A program made the translations under genes and the position numbers. A DNA stretch of 64,000 nt from the NCBI RefSeq assembly GCF_003600645.1, contig NZ_CP032482.1, positions 3,162,001 through 3,226,000 on the forward strand. Direction: 5' to 3'. Source of the DNA: Yersinia rochesterensis. Lineage in GTDB: Bacteria > Pseudomonadota > Gammaproteobacteria > Enterobacterales > Enterobacteriaceae. Of this stretch, positions 19,431-29,569 are shown piece after piece. How positions within the stretch are numbered: the first letter of the stretch is position 1; each line of letters opens with the position of its first letter. Below the pieces are notes generated by a model. That model had not been told where the DNA came from, made no database searches, and worked only from the letters and a program-made list of their open reading frames with translations.

Positions 19431-20210
19431 ATGCGTAAAATTCTTATCGGTGCTGCGGCGCTGGCTGCGATCACCTTGGCTCCGGCTGTGCAAGCTGAAT
19501 ACCAATGGGGATTTGCTAATATCAGCATGAACTACTTAGACTGGACGCGCAGTACGACGCATAAATCAGGTAATTCTTCGCATAAAGATGACTTCGCATA
19601 TATTGAGTTGGAAGGTGGGGCAGGTTATAGCTGGGGCGAAGTTTACGGCTTCTTTGACTTAGAAAACCCGTTCAATTCAAAAACGGCACAACCTGGTGAT
19701 AACCAACGTTATACTTTCAAAACAACCGGGCGTTACTACTTAGGCGATACCGGTTTCAACCTGTATGGCCACCTTTACGGAACTTACTCACTGCCAAGTG
19801 CAGAAGGTAATAATTACAGTAACTTCCATGAAGTGAATACTTTGTACGGCATCGGCTATAACGCAACGGTTGCTGGCGTGTGGATGAAACCCTTCGTTGC
19901 ACTGCATTATGTTGATCAAACCTATTACTCAGGCAATAACGGTTATGTTGTCGGTTGGGTTGCAGGTTATGACTTTACTGCATTCGATGAGAACTTCAGC
20001 ATCACCAACTGGAATGAATTGGAGTTCAACCGCGCTGAGCGCTACGCCGCAGGTAACGGTGGCCGTGACGGGGTGAACGGAGCCATTGCGCTTTGGTGGA
20101 CACCAATTAAGCAATTCACTACTGGTATTCAGTACCGTTATGCTTATAACAAATTAGGCGAAGATTTTTTACAAGATGGTATCGTTTATTCCATTAAATA
20201 TAACTTCTAA
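19431..20210 (+). CDS. OmpK/Tsx-family outer-membrane channel
   Basis: A 259-residue outer-membrane beta-barrel. Residues 1-22 are a signal peptide (MRKILIGAAALAAITLAPAVQA, cut before EYQWG), and the mature protein shows alternating aromatic strands and ends in the outer-membrane signature IKYNF. Features such as WGFANISMNYLDWT and GEVYGFFDLENPF are typical of OmpK-type members of the nucleoside-specific channel (Tsx) family. It is shorter than E. coli Tsx and differs from it, so I give no symbol. The ATG at 19431 has an AGAGG ribosome site and starts a perfect signal peptide; longer in-frame starts upstream do not. It sits alone between ampG and cyo. Confidence 0.85.
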   Translation: MRKILIGAAALAAITLAPAVQAEYQWGFANISMNYLDWTRSTTHKSGNSSHKDDFAYIELEGGAGYSWGEVYGFFDLENPFNSKTAQPGDNQRYTFKTTGRYYLGDTGFNLYGHLYGTYSLPSAEGNNYSNFHEVNTLYGIGYNATVAGVWMKPFVALHYVDQTYYSGNNGYVVGWVAGYDFTAFDENFSITNWNELEFNRAERYAAGNGGRDGVNGAIALWWTPIKQFTTGIQYRYAYNKLGEDFLQDGIVYSIKYNF

Positions 20211-20217
20211 CTAAATG

Positions 20218-20250
20218 ATTCCGGAGCAGCTATTTATAGCGCTCCGGAAT
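20218..20250 (+). terminator. Hairpin after the OmpK/Tsx-like gene
   Basis: A perfect 10-bp stem ATTCCGGAGC/GCTCCGGAAT starts 7 bases after the stop, with a 13-base loop and an AT-rich but T-poor tail. The rest of the 362-base gap before cyoA is AT-rich and should contain the cyo promoter, which I could not place. Confidence 0.65.
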
Positions 20251-20572
20251 ATATTTAAATTTACCATTGCATCACATATTATTTACATAAAATAAGCTTA
20301 CGAAATAATTAAAAATCAGTATTTACCACGAATAAAACGCCAATTACCGTTGTTTTTCCTTAACATCCTCAGTTTCACTCCCAAGCACTTTCGCCAACAT
20401 ATTGTTGCCATTAGTAAATTATCACGCTGCACAACATCTGTGACCCCCTTAACATAAAGTGTCAACAAGCCGCTGACACAATCTGATGTATGTTTACAGT
20501 CCTGCAACCTTCCCGTAAAATGCCCGCACACATGAAACGACAATAGAGCCCTTTTGTAATTGAGGTCGTTAG

Positions 20573-21529
20573 ATGAGACTTAAGAAATACATTAAAAATA
20601 TGGGTATGTTGTCTTTATTAGCAGCCACGGTAATGCTCAGTGGTTGCGATATGGTATTGATGAACCCCAAAGGCGCAATCGGAGTCGAGCAAAAAACACT
20701 GATACTCACTGCTATCGGTTTAATGTTGATCGTCGTAGTTCCGGTTATTTTTATGGCGTTTGCTTTTGCATGGAAGTACCGCGCGTCCAACAAAAGTGCG
20801 ACCTACACCCCAAACTGGTCCCATTCCAACAAAATTGAGCTTGTTGTTTGGGCTGTTCCAATCATTATCATTGCTATTTTAGCCACGATAACTTGGAAAA
20901 CCTCCCACGAACTTGACCCGTTCAAACCGCTCGAAGTGGCTGGTAAAGAACCGATCACTATTGAAGTGGTTTCCCTTGACTGGAAATGGCTGTTTATCTA
21001 TCCAGAACAAGGTATTGCTACAGTAAATGAACTGGCTTTCCCTACTGACGTTCCGGTGAATTTTAAAATCACCTCCAACTCAGTAATGAACTCGTTCTTT
21101 ATCCCTCAGTTAGGCGGGCAGATTTATGCGATGGCTGGGATGCAAACCAAATTGCATCTGATTGCTAACGAAGCCGGTAAATACAATGGTATTTCCAGCA
21201 GCTTCAGTGGCAAAGGCTTCTCTGGTATGAAATTCACTGCGATCGCAACACCTACGCAGGAAGACTTTAACCAGTGGGTCGCACAGGTGAAAAAATCGCC
21301 GAACACCCTGAATACCACTGACGATTTCAATAAACTGGCTGAACCGAGCGAAAATAACCCGGTTGAGTATTTCTCCAGTGTTAAACCGGAGCTGTTTAAG
21401 GGAATTATTGGCAAATTTATGGGCGATATGAACATGCACAAGAAAGGCGATGATACCCATAAAGGTATGGATATGAGCCAGGGCATGGATATGGGCGAAC
21501 ACGCCGCTCACGCCGGAGCCGAGGAATAA
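20573..21529 (+). CDS. cyoA: CyoA, cytochrome bo3 ubiquinol oxidase subunit II
   Basis: A 318-residue lipoprotein subunit of the proton-pumping quinol oxidase. The signal segment ends in lipobox LSGC (Cys 25), two membrane helices follow (about 45-70 and 90-110), then a periplasmic cupredoxin-like domain ([44 protein letters not shown]). As in other quinol oxidases it lacks the copper-A ligands of cytochrome c oxidases. The C-terminus carries a Met/His-rich tail ([21 protein letters not shown]), longer in histidine and methionine than the core needs. First gene of cyoABCDE; 4 bases separate it from cyoB. Confidence 0.97.
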   Translation: MRLKKYIKNMGMLSLLAATVMLSGCDMVLMNPKGAIGVEQKTLILTAIGLMLIVVVPVIFMAFAFAWKYRASNKSATYTPNWSHSNKIELVVWAVPIIIIAILATITWKTSHELDPFKPLEVAGKEPITIEVVSLDWKWLFIYPEQGIATVNELAFPTDVPVNFKITSNSVMNSFFIPQLGGQIYAMAGMQTKLHLIANEAGKYNGISSSFSGKGFSGMKFTAIATPTQEDFNQWVAQVKKSPNTLNTTDDFNKLAEPSENNPVEYFSSVKPELFKGIIGKFMGDMNMHKKGDDTHKGMDMSQGMDMGEHAAHAGAEE

Positions 21530-21533
21530 AACG

Positions 21534-23525
21534 ATGTTGGGAAAATTAACACTTGATGCGGTTCCGCTACACGAACCAATCATTATGGTTACCGTTGCTG
21601 CAATTGTTCTGGGTGGGCTGGCTCTTGTCGCTGCCCTGACCTATTTCGGCAAATGGAAATGGTTATGGAGCGAATGGCTGACTTCGGTTGACCATAAAAA
21701 GATCGGTATCATGTACATTCTGGTCGCCATGGTCATGCTTTTGCGTGGTTTTGCCGACGCCATCATGATGCGTAGCCAGCAAGCACTTGCTTCCGCTGGC
21801 GAGGCCGGGTTCCTGCCGCCTCATCACTATGACCAGATTTTCACCGCTCACGGCGTTATCATGATTTTCTTCATGGCGATGCCTTTTGTGGTGGGTTTGA
21901 TGAACGTGGTCGTACCGCTACAAATCGGTGCTCGTGACGTTGCCTTCCCGTTCCTGAACTCCCTGAGTTTCTGGTTCTTTGTCGTCGGGGTGGTGTTAAT
22001 CAACATCTCTCTGGGGGTCGGTGAATTCGCGCAAACCGGTTGGTTGGCCTATCCGCCACTGTCAGGTAAAGAGTACAACCCAGGTGTCGGGGTCGATTAC
22101 TGGATCTGGAGTCTACAGATTTCTGGTTTAGGGACTTTGCTGACCGGTGTTAACTTCTTCGCCACTATTTTGAAAATGCGTGCGCCTGGCATGTCGATGA
22201 TGAAGATGCCTGTCTTCACATGGGCGGCACTTTGCACCAACATTTTAATTATCGTTTCTTTCCCGATCCTGACTGTGACCGTCGCGTTGCTGACTCTGGA
22301 CCGCTACCTTGGCACCCATTTCTTTACCAATGATATGGGTGGCAACATGATGATGTACATCAACCTGATTTGGGCCTGGGGCCATCCGGAAGTGTACATT
22401 CTGGTTCTGCCGGTATTTGGGGTATTCTCCGAAGTTACCGCGACTTTCTCCAGAAAGCGTCTGTTTGGTTACACCTCTTTAGTGTGGGCAACCATCGCGA
22501 TTACCGTACTGTCGTTTATTGTTTGGCTGCACCACTTCTTCACCATGGGGTCAGGTGCCAACGTTAACGCCTTCTTCGGTATAGCGACCATGATTATTTC
22601 CATCCCAACTGGGGTGAAAATCTTCAACTGGCTGTTCACCATGTACCAAGGCCGTATTCAGCTTAACTCCGCGATGTTGTGGACTATTGGCTTCATCGTC
22701 ACCTTCTCTATTGGTGGGATGACCGGCGTTCTGTTAGCTGTACCGGGCGCAAACTTTGTACTGCATAACAGCTTGTTCCTGATTGCCCACTTCCATAACG
22801 TGATTATCGGTGGTGTGGTGTTCGGTTGCTTCGCTGGCCTGACCTATTGGTGGCCTAAATCCTTCGGCTTCACGCTGAATGAGAAATGGGGTATCCGTGC
22901 ATTCTGGTTCTGGATTATCGGCTTCTTCGTTGCCTTTATGCCACTGTATGTACTGGGCTTTATGGGCATGACCCGTCGTCTGAGCCAGGACATCAACCCA
23001 GAATTCCACGCGATGTTAATGGTGGCAGCTGGCGGTGCAGTGCTGATTGCTTGCGGTATCTTGTGCCAGGTTATCCAGGTGTTCGTCAGTATCCGTGACC
23101 GCGAGCAGAATCGTGACCTGACCGGTGACCCATGGGGTGGCCGTACGCTGGAGTGGTCTACCTCTTCCCCACCGCCGTTCTATAACTTCGCTGTTGTTCC
23201 TGAAGTGACAGACCGTGACGAATTCTGGGATATGAAAGAGAAAGGCGAAGCATACAAACGCCCAGCGAAATATGAAGAAATCCACATGCCGAAGAACACC
23301 GGTGCAGGTGTGATTATTGCTGGCTTCAGCTTGATCTTCGGCTTTGCCATGATCTGGTACATCTGGTGGCTGGCCATCGTTGGCTTCGTCGGCATGATTG
23401 TGACCTGGATTGTGAAAAGCTTCGACGAGGATGTTGATTACTATGTGCCAGTTGCAGAAGTGGAGCGCATTGAAGATCTTCATCATGAACAAATCAGCAA
23501 AGCAGGCGTGAATCATGTCAACTGA
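21534..23525 (+). CDS. cyoB: CyoB, cytochrome bo3 ubiquinol oxidase subunit I
   Basis: A 663-residue heme-copper oxidase catalytic subunit with about 15 membrane helices. It carries low-spin heme b, heme o3 and CuB. Visible ligands include His in [11 protein letters not shown] (heme b), [14 protein letters not shown] (the CuB His cross-linked to Tyr), WLHHFFTMG (CuB) and [11 protein letters not shown] (both hemes). It reduces oxygen to water with electrons from ubiquinol and pumps protons across the inner membrane. The 3' end overlaps cyoC by 11 bases, so translation is probably coupled. Confidence 0.98.
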   Translation: MLGKLTLDAVPLHEPIIMVTVAAIVLGGLALVAALTYFGKWKWLWSEWLTSVDHKKIGIMYILVAMVMLLRGFADAIMMRSQQALASAGEAGFLPPHHYDQIFTAHGVIMIFFMAMPFVVGLMNVVVPLQIGARDVAFPFLNSLSFWFFVVGVVLINISLGVGEFAQTGWLAYPPLSGKEYNPGVGVDYWIWSLQISGLGTLLTGVNFFATILKMRAPGMSMMKMPVFTWAALCTNILIIVSFPILTVTVALLTLDRYLGTHFFTNDMGGNMMMYINLIWAWGHPEVYILVLPVFGVFSEVTATFSRKRLFGYTSLVWATIAITVLSFIVWLHHFFTMGSGANVNAFFGIATMIISIPTGVKIFNWLFTMYQGRIQLNSAMLWTIGFIVTFSIGGMTGVLLAVPGANFVLHNSLFLIAHFHNVIIGGVVFGCFAGLTYWWPKSFGFTLNEKWGIRAFWFWIIGFFVAFMPLYVLGFMGMTRRLSQDINPEFHAMLMVAAGGAVLIACGILCQVIQVFVSIRDREQNRDLTGDPWGGRTLEWSTSSPPPFYNFAVVPEVTDRDEFWDMKEKGEAYKRPAKYEEIHMPKNTGAGVIIAGFSLIFGFAMIWYIWWLAIVGFVGMIVTWIVKSFDEDVDYYVPVAEVERIEDLHHEQISKAGVNHVN

Positions 23526-24129
23526 AACTCTGACTAACCATAACGTCGCCCATGCAGAGCATGGGCATCACGATGCAGGAGCGACGAAAGTATTCGGCTT
23601 CTGGATCTACTTGATGAGCGACTGTATTTTGTTTGCGACCTTGTTTGCAACTTATGCAGTGCTGGTAAACGGGACCGCTGGCGGTCCTTCAGGCCGGGAT
23701 ATCTTCGACTTGAACTTTGTTCTGGTCGAAACTTTCCTGTTGCTGTTTAGTAGTATTACTTACGGCATCGCGATGCTGGGCATGAACAAAGGCCACAAAA
23801 ACCAGGTTAATACCTGGTTAGGTCTAACTTTCCTGTTCGGCCTGGGCTTTGTGGCAATGGAAATCTATGAATTCCATCACCTGATTGCTGAAGGTTACGG
23901 CCCGGATCGCAGCGCGTTCCTGTCTAGCTTCTTCGCACTGGTTGCCACCCACGGTATTCACGTTACCGCTGGCCTGGTTTGGATCATCATTATGATGATT
24001 CAAGTAGCAAAACGCGGCCTGAATGAAACGAACCGTACCCGCCTGATGTGCCTGAGCTTGTTCTGGCACTTCCTGGATGTGGTCTGGATCTGCGTATTCA
24101 CCGTTGTCTATCTGTTAGGAGCTATGTGA
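23515..24129 (+). CDS. cyoC: CyoC, cytochrome bo3 ubiquinol oxidase subunit III
   Basis: A 204-residue membrane subunit with five predicted helices, starting [20 protein letters not shown] and including [17 protein letters not shown] and the conserved [15 protein letters not shown]. It stabilises the oxidase core and has no redox cofactor. The N-terminus is His-rich ([14 protein letters not shown]). The start overlaps cyoB, and its stop overlaps the cyoD start by one base (TGATG), a typical coupled arrangement. Confidence 0.97.
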   Translation: MSTETLTNHNVAHAEHGHHDAGATKVFGFWIYLMSDCILFATLFATYAVLVNGTAGGPSGRDIFDLNFVLVETFLLLFSSITYGIAMLGMNKGHKNQVNTWLGLTFLFGLGFVAMEIYEFHHLIAEGYGPDRSAFLSSFFALVATHGIHVTAGLVWIIIMMIQVAKRGLNETNRTRLMCLSLFWHFLDVVWICVFTVVYLLGAM

Positions 24130-24476
24130 TGAGCCATCCAACATCTAGTCATTCAACAACGACTCACGGTGGAGCCAGCCACGGTAGCTTGAAGTCATAT
24201 ATTATTGGCTTCATTCTGTCGGTCATTCTGACTGTTATTCCATTCGCTATGGTGATGAGCGGTACCGCCTCCCATACGACTATTCTGGCCACAGTGGTCG
24301 GTTTAGCCGTGGTGCAGATTATCGTGCACCTGGTGTACTTCCTACATATGAATGGATCGTCCGAGGAACGTTGGAATCTGGTGGCTTTCCTGTTCACCGC
24401 TATGATTATCGCAATCGTTGTTGTGGGCTCACTCTGGATTATGTACAACCTCAACATCAATATGATGGTTGACTGA
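24129..24476 (+). CDS. cyoD: CyoD, cytochrome bo3 ubiquinol oxidase subunit IV
   Basis: A 115-residue small membrane subunit with three helices (about 22-45, 50-70 and 85-107) and the conserved [20 protein letters not shown] segment. It is thought to help CuB assembly in subunit I. I chose the ATG at 24129 ([15 protein letters not shown]) over an in-frame upstream start at 24048, because the latter lies inside cyoC and the shorter form matches the family length. Confidence 0.95.
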   Translation: MSHPTSSHSTTTHGGASHGSLKSYIIGFILSVILTVIPFAMVMSGTASHTTILATVVGLAVVQIIVHLVYFLHMNGSSEERWNLVAFLFTAMIIAIVVVGSLWIMYNLNINMMVD

Positions 24477-24489
24477 AGAGCTGCATGTG

Positions 24490-25377
24490 ATGATTAAGCA
24501 ATACCTGCAAGTAACTAAACCAGGAATTATTTTCGGCAATTTAATTTCTGTCGTTGGGGGATTTCTCCTCGCTTCCAAAGGCGTGATTGATTACCCCCTT
24601 TTTCTCGCCACCCTGTTCGGTGTCTCGTTAGTTGTTGCCTCCGGGTGCGTTTTTAACAACTATATCGACCGTGATATCGACCGCATCATGGAGAGAACGA
24701 AGAATCGTGTCCTGGTAAAAGGGCTTATCGATCCGAAAGTGAGCCTGATTTATGCAACAGTGCTGGGTATTGCTGGCATGCTGCTGCTCTATGTTGCCGC
24801 TAACCCATTAGCCATGTGGCTGGCTGTGATTGGTTTCGTGATTTATGTCGGGGTTTATAGCCTCTATATGAAACGCAAATCCGTCTACGGCACATTGATT
24901 GGCAGCTTGTCAGGTGCCGCCCCACCGGTGATTGGTTACTGTGCCGTTACTGGGCAGTTTGATATGGGTGCCTTGATCCTGCTGCTTATTTTCAGCTTGT
25001 GGCAAATGCCGCATTCCTACGCCATCGCTATTTTCCGCTTTAAGGATTATCAAGCTGCCAACATTCCGGTTCTGCCGGTGATAAAAGGAATATCGGTCAC
25101 CAAAAACCATATTACCCTTTATATTTTGGCATTTATGGTCGCCACCTTGATGCTGACCTTAAGTGGTTATGCCGGTTACAAATACTTGGTTGTAGCTGCT
25201 GCGGTGAGTGTCTGGTGGTTGGGGATGGCATTACGCGGTTACAAGGCAACCAATGACATCGTATGGGCGAGAAAACTCTTTGTATTCTCTATCATTGCCA
25301 TTACGTCATTGAGCGTCATGATGTCTGTTGATTTCAATGTCCCTACATCGGCTGGGTTACTGACTTACGTCGGATAA
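24490..25377 (+). CDS. cyoE: CyoE, heme O synthase (protoheme IX farnesyltransferase)
   Basis: A 295-residue UbiA-family prenyltransferase with about nine membrane helices. It transfers farnesyl from farnesyl diphosphate to heme B to make heme O for the CyoB active site. The prenyl-diphosphate/Mg site [18 protein letters not shown] (near residues 57-74) and the second loop [13 protein letters not shown] are present. The ATG at 24490 ([12 protein letters not shown]) aligns with E. coli; an in-frame ATG at 24469 lies inside cyoD. IspA, which makes the farnesyl donor, is encoded at 31.6 kb. The operon ends at a terminator just downstream. Confidence 0.97.
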   Translation: MIKQYLQVTKPGIIFGNLISVVGGFLLASKGVIDYPLFLATLFGVSLVVASGCVFNNYIDRDIDRIMERTKNRVLVKGLIDPKVSLIYATVLGIAGMLLLYVAANPLAMWLAVIGFVIYVGVYSLYMKRKSVYGTLIGSLSGAAPPVIGYCAVTGQFDMGALILLLIFSLWQMPHSYAIAIFRFKDYQAANIPVLPVIKGISVTKNHITLYILAFMVATLMLTLSGYAGYKYLVVAAAVSVWWLGMALRGYKATNDIVWARKLFVFSIIAITSLSVMMSVDFNVPTSAGLLTYVG

Positions 25378-25397
25378 CTTCAACCCTGTTGATCTGA

Positions 25398-25429
25398 AAG
25401 TGGCTGTTACCTACAGCCACTTTTTATTT
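25398..25429 (+). terminator. Rho-independent terminator of the cyo operon
   Basis: AAGTGGCTGT-TACCT-ACAGCCACTTTTTATTT: a 10-bp stem and T-run 20 bases after the cyoE stop. Confidence 0.9.
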
Positions 25430-25550
25430 CTGCTTTGCCCTCCCCTGCTGTTAACTAAAAACTCGCCTGTAATACATTCTAAACATCAATAGATTTACTG
25501 GCTGTGCCCAACATCATTACAATGGGAGAGAATGTTTTTTTGAGGTGGTA

Positions 25551-26915
25551 ATGAACGACAATAAAATGACCCCACTGGAGCTTCGGGCGACCTGGGGGCT
25601 GGGTACAGTATTCTCTTTGCGCATGCTCGGCATGTTTATGGTTTTGCCGGTTCTCACCACCTACGGCATGGCGCTTTCCGGTGCCAGTGAAGCACTGATT
25701 GGTATCGCTATTGGCATCTATGGACTGTCTCAGGCCATTTTCCAGATCCCATTCGGGCTAGTTTCTGATCGCATCGGCCGTAAGCCGTTAATCGTCGGCG
25801 GCCTGTTGATTTTTGCTCTGGGAAGTGTCATTGCGGCCATGAGTGATTCAATCTGGGGCATCATTCTGGGCCGTGCGCTGCAAGGCTCCGGAGCGATCGC
25901 CGCCGCCGTCATGGCGCTGTTATCAGATTTGACTCGTGAACAAAACCGCACTAAAGCGATGGCATTTATTGGTGTCAGCTTTGGCGTCACTTTTGCCATC
26001 GCCATGGTGCTCGGGCCAATTGTCACCCATGCTTTTGGCTTGCAAGCCCTGTTTTGGAGCATCGCCCTACTCGCGCTATTGGGCATTGTTATAACCTTAG
26101 CCGTGGTGCCGGATGCCGATAGCCATGTGCTGAATCGCGAATCCAGTATCGTCAAGGGCAGTGTGAGCAAAGTGCTCAACAATAGCCGGCTACTCAAACT
26201 CAATTTTGGCATTATGTGTTTGCACATATTATTGATGTCGAGCTTCGTGGCCTTGCCACAGATGATGGCCAGTGCGGGCTTAGCGCCTGCTCAACACTGG
26301 ATTGTCTATCTGGTGACCATGTTGGTCTCCTTCGCCGCAGTCGTACCGTTTATTATTTATGCTGAAGTCAAACGCCGCATGAAACAGGTCTTTATGGGCT
26401 GTGTCGCAGTACTGTTTGCCGCCGAAGTGGTGCTGTGGTCTGCCGGGCAACAACTGTGGATTATCATTGCTGGCGTGCAACTATTCTTTATTGCTTTCAA
26501 TGTGATGGAAGCCATATTGCCGTCATTGATCAGTAAAGAATCGCCAGCCGGCTATAAAGGCACTGCAATGGGGATTTACTCCACCAGCCAGTTTATTGGT
26601 GTAGCTATCGGCGGCAGTTTAGGTGGCTGGATATTTGGTATGGAAGGGGCAAGTATGGTGTTTGCGGGTGGTGCAGTTGTTGCGCTGGTGTGGTTTGGCG
26701 TCAGTGCCACCATGCAAGAGCCACCTTATGTCAGTAGCCTGCGCATTACCTTGTCAGAATTGGCAGTAAAAGATTCAGCCTTGGAAGAGCGGATCAGAGC
26801 ACAACCCGGTGTCACGGAGGCCGTGGTGGTAAGAGCCGAGCGCAGCGCTTATGTCAAAGTCGATACCAAAAAAACCAATCGCAATCAGCTAGAAGAATTA
26901 GTTAACGCGATATAA
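25551..26915 (+). CDS. yajR: YajR, major-facilitator transporter with C-terminal YAM domain
   Basis: A 454-residue MFS transporter of the proton-antiporter (DHA1) group. Twelve membrane helices are followed by a cytoplasmic ferredoxin-like YAM domain (about residues 390-454, RIRAQPGVTEAVVVRAERSAYVKVDTK). MFS motif A is GLVSDRIGRKPLIVGG near residue 72. The E. coli YajR structure is known, but the substrate is not. The ATG at 25551 follows TTTGAGGTGG and gives exactly the E. coli length; a GTG two codons earlier is part of the ribosome site. Convergent with yajQ. Confidence 0.93.
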   Translation: MNDNKMTPLELRATWGLGTVFSLRMLGMFMVLPVLTTYGMALSGASEALIGIAIGIYGLSQAIFQIPFGLVSDRIGRKPLIVGGLLIFALGSVIAAMSDSIWGIILGRALQGSGAIAAAVMALLSDLTREQNRTKAMAFIGVSFGVTFAIAMVLGPIVTHAFGLQALFWSIALLALLGIVITLAVVPDADSHVLNRESSIVKGSVSKVLNNSRLLKLNFGIMCLHILLMSSFVALPQMMASAGLAPAQHWIVYLVTMLVSFAAVVPFIIYAEVKRRMKQVFMGCVAVLFAAEVVLWSAGQQLWIIIAGVQLFFIAFNVMEAILPSLISKESPAGYKGTAMGIYSTSQFIGVAIGGSLGGWIFGMEGASMVFAGGAVVALVWFGVSATMQEPPYVSSLRITLSELAVKDSALEERIRAQPGVTEAVVVRAERSAYVKVDTKKTNRNQLEELVNAI

Positions 26916-26918
26916 CCC

Positions 26919-26948
26919 AAATCAGGTACAGAATTTTGTACCTGATTT
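26919..26948. terminator. Bidirectional terminator between yajR and yajQ
   Basis: AAATCAGGTAC-AGAATTTT-GTACCTGATTT: a perfect 11-bp stem between two convergent genes, with A/T runs at both bases. Confidence 0.8.
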
Positions 26949-26957
26949 AGCTAAGTA

Positions 26958-27449
26958 TCAGTCGCGGAAGTTATTGAACTGGAATGGTTGGCCCAAATCA
27001 GCACCACGAATCAATGCCATCACACCCTGCAAATCATCACGCGCTTTACCGGTAACCCGAACTTGTTCACCTTGAATCTGTGCCTGAACTTTCAGTTTGC
27101 TGTCTTTAATCAGCTTAACCAGCTTCTTAGCCTGAGCACTTTCAATCCCTTGCTTCAATTTGGCATCCACACTGTAGGTTTTGCCACTGCGGTCCATTTC
27201 TTCCGGGATTTCCAATGCCGCCCCTTCAATGCCGCGTTTGGTCAATTGAGCACGCAAAATATCCAGCAGCTGCTCAACCTGGAAATCAGATTCACTGGCC
27301 ACTTTGATACTTTCGTTCTTTTCATTTAACTCAAAACTCGCAGGAACATTACGGAAATCCCAACGGTTTGCCAGATCACGGGTGGCGTTTTCCACTGCGT
27401 TGCGCACTTCTTGCATATCAATTTCAGATACGATGTCGAAAGATGGCAT
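26958..27449 (-). CDS. yajQ: YajQ, nucleotide-binding protein
   Basis: A 163-residue YajQ-family protein (two RNP-like folds) beginning [22 protein letters not shown] and ending [11 protein letters not shown]. Members bind nucleotides and RNA; the Xanthomonas homologue is a cyclic-di-GMP effector. A longer in-frame reading extends to 27683, but the ATG at 27449 is preceded by GGAGGGAAT and gives the exact E. coli length. It is divergent from panE, with an ERIC element in the intergenic region. Role here is inferred from the family only. Confidence 0.95.
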   Translation of the reverse strand: MPSFDIVSEIDMQEVRNAVENATRDLANRWDFRNVPASFELNEKNESIKVASESDFQVEQLLDILRAQLTKRGIEGAALEIPEEMDRSGKTYSVDAKLKQGIESAQAKKLVKLIKDSKLKVQAQIQGEQVRVTGKARDDLQGVMALIRGADLGQPFQFNNFRD

Positions 27450-27628
27450 ATTCCCTCCTCCTGATAAGATGAATGGTAAGCATAATAACCGCTTTATCCC
27501 AACAGACAAAGCCAAGTGCAGACAATTGCTCAATTCCTCTACGGTTCTGGGTGAAGCCGGTTTGTAGCTAACTCTTCGTTTTGTGACCCAAAAGTCTATA
27601 ATCAGAGCATAATACTGAGAAAACACTG

Positions 27629-27758
27629 TATATCCCCAAGTGACTTCGAGATGCAGGTAGGCGGCAACCGAGTAAATCTCCAAGAGCTTAGATAACTAAG
27701 TGACTGGGGTGAGCAAGGGCAGCCAACACCCCTGCATATTGAAGGGCGACGGGTATAT
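27629..27758. repeat. ERIC element upstream of panE
   Basis: About 130 bp with inverted ends and a near-exact match to the ERIC2 core (TAAGTGACTGGGGTGAGC at 27697-27714) plus CCAAGAGCTTAG. This is the best conserved of the three copies. It ends 25 bases before the panE start, so it replaces or forms part of the panE leader. Confidence 0.93.
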
Positions 27759-27783
27759 TTCCGCCCATACCAAGGAGGTCTCA

Positions 27784-28695
27784 ATGAAAATTACTGTGCT
27801 TGGTTGCGGAGCTCTCGGGCAGTTGTGGTTATCAGCGCTATACCAGCAAGGCCACGATGTGCAAGGCTGGCTTCGTGTGCCACAGCCCTACTGTTCAGTT
27901 AATGTCATATTGTTAGGTGGCGAAGCATTCAATCAGAACCTCCCCACTAATGATCCTGAGCATCTGTCAAAAAGTGAATTATTATTGGTTTGCTTAAAGG
28001 CATGGCAAGTATCCAGTGCCATCACCGGCTTACTGCCCAAACTTAACCCCGAATGTAAGATTTTACTGTTACATAATGGGATGGGCACACAGGAAGAATT
28101 ACCACGGGATGACCATCTTTTTCTCCATGGTGTGACTACCCATGCTGCGCGCCGGGATGGCAACACCATCGTCCATGTCGCCAGCGGTATTACTCATATA
28201 GGCCCAATGTCCCCCATTGCGACCAACATCAGCCAGTTGGCCGACATTTTGCATCAGGCCCTGCCGGACGTAGCCTGGCATGACGACATTTCTGCGGCAT
28301 GTTGGCAAAAACTGGCGGTAAACTGTGTGATTAATCCGCTTACCGGCCTATATAACTGCCGCAATGGGGATCTGCAACGCTATCCAGAACTGATTGAGAA
28401 ATTATGTGCTGAGGTCGCCAGTGTGATGGAGATGGAGGGCTACCATACCTCAACCAGCAGCCTGTTAAGCTATGTCAATGATGTTATCCAGAGTACCGCC
28501 AATAACATCTCATCACTATTACAGGATTTACGCTGCCAACGGCACACCGAAATAGACTACATCACCGGCTATTTACTGCGGCGCGCGCGCAGTCACGGCA
28601 TGACCTTGCCGGAGAATGCCCGGTTGTATGACTTAATTAAACGTAAGGAAAATGAGTATGAGCGTATCGGCGCTGGTTTGTCTGGCTCCTGGTAG
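27784..28695 (+). CDS. panE: PanE (ApbA), 2-dehydropantoate 2-reductase
   Basis: A 303-residue NADPH-dependent ketopantoate reductase of pantothenate (vitamin B5) synthesis. The Rossmann fingerprint is [19 protein letters not shown] (residues 1-19); the catalytic Lys is in [19 protein letters not shown] (about 176) and the Glu in the C-terminal helical domain near TEIDYITGY. The ATG at 27784 has a strong AAGGAGGT ribosome site and the E. coli length. Its last 38 bases overlap yajL, so the two are translated as a unit. Confidence 0.96.
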   Translation: MKITVLGCGALGQLWLSALYQQGHDVQGWLRVPQPYCSVNVILLGGEAFNQNLPTNDPEHLSKSELLLVCLKAWQVSSAITGLLPKLNPECKILLLHNGMGTQEELPRDDHLFLHGVTTHAARRDGNTIVHVASGITHIGPMSPIATNISQLADILHQALPDVAWHDDISAACWQKLAVNCVINPLTGLYNCRNGDLQRYPELIEKLCAEVASVMEMEGYHTSTSSLLSYVNDVIQSTANNISSLLQDLRCQRHTEIDYITGYLLRRARSHGMTLPENARLYDLIKRKENEYERIGAGLSGSW

Positions 28696-29254
28696 TGAAG
28701 AAACCGAGGCCGTCACCACCATTGATATTCTGGTGCGTGCGGGGATTAACGTCACGACCGCCAGTGTCTCCAGTGACGGCGCACTGGAAATTGTGTGTTC
28801 ACGCGGCGTCCGGTTACTGGCTGATACTCGCCTGGTGGATGTAGCGGATCAAAAGTTTGATGTGGTAGTGCTTCCCGGCGGGATTAAGGGCGCAGAATGC
28901 TTTCGCGACAGCCCATTGTTAGTCGCCACTGTAGAACAAACACATAAAGAGGGCCGTTTGGTCGCCGCCATTTGCGCCGCACCCGCCTTAGTCCTTGAGC
29001 ATCACCAGTTATTCCCGGTTGGCAATATGACTGGCTTTCCGGCATTAAAAAACAAAATTGATCCAACAAAATGGATGGATCAACGTGTTGTTTATGACCG
29101 GCGAGTCAATCTGGTCACCAGCCAGGGGCCAGGAACATCCATCGATTTCGCGCTAAAGATTGTTTTTTTACTGCTCGGACGAGAAAAGGCCGAAGAGATC
29201 GCCTGGCAACTGGTACTACCGCCAGGGATTTATAACTATACCCTTCGGACTTGA
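28658..29254 (+). CDS. yajL: YajL, DJ-1/PfpI-family protein deglycase/chaperone
   Basis: A 198-residue DJ-1 superfamily protein. The redox-active Cys lies in the nucleophile elbow [14 protein letters not shown] (about residue 106), and the conserved Glu is near residue 15 in [11 protein letters not shown]. coli YajL is reported as an oxidative-stress chaperone and a protein/nucleotide deglycase. An ATG at 28652 is also possible, but 28658 has better spacing from AAGGAA and matches E. coli. The C-terminus diverges at the very end: the codons after IYN (Y-T-L-R-T-stop) come from the start of an ERIC element. Confidence 0.94.
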   Translation: MSVSALVCLAPGSEETEAVTTIDILVRAGINVTTASVSSDGALEIVCSRGVRLLADTRLVDVADQKFDVVVLPGGIKGAECFRDSPLLVATVEQTHKEGRLVAAICAAPALVLEHHQLFPVGNMTGFPALKNKIDPTKWMDQRVVYDRRVNLVTSQGPGTSIDFALKIVFLLLGREKAEEIAWQLVLPPGIYNYTLRT

Positions 29255-29363
29255 AGCCGCAGAGTTGTTAGCTACACGCGCTCACCCGAATCACTTACCT
29301 GAGTAAGCTCATCGGGATGAGTTTGCTGGCTGCCTACCTGCAACTCCAATTACTTTGGGTATA
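29237..29363. repeat. ERIC element overlapping the yajL 3' end
   Basis: About 127 bp with inverted ends TATACCCTTCGGACTTGAAG and ACTTTGGGTATATA, and the core CGCTCACCCGAATCACTTAC...GTAAGCTCATCGGG. Its first 18 bases encode the last five residues and the stop codon of yajL. Confidence 0.92.
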
Positions 29364-29384
29364 TAATGAATATGATCATAGCAA

Positions 29385-29560
29385 CCACTGCGCAAGCCCA
29401 GAATGGCGAAGCGCAGTAGCCGTTAACATCCCGCAACAAGGCGTAGCGAGCGAAAGGAGTTTGAGTGCGCACTGCGCGCAGAACCCGGAGCGTACACGTA
29501 GTACGTGAGGAGTTCGAGTACAGCGCAAGCTCAAAATCCACACGCGCAGTAGCCGTTAGC
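29385..29560. repeat. Unclassified GC-rich intergenic repeat unit
   Basis: The stretch after the ERIC copy is bounded by a direct repeat GCGCAGTAGCCGTTA (29411-29425 and 29544-29558). It contains a perfect CACGTA-G-TACGTG palindrome (29495-29507), a 7-bp ACTGCGC/GCGCAGT stem near 29386-29416, and several GCGC-rich inverted words. It holds no gene. It resembles a dispersed repeat, but only one copy is in the window. Confidence 0.5.
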
Positions 29561-29569
29561 TTATTACCT

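Noticed and set aside
26958..27683. A 241-residue version of YajQ with an N-terminal extension.
   Set aside because: The extension runs through intergenic and ERIC DNA; the ATG at 27449 has a good ribosome site and the family length.
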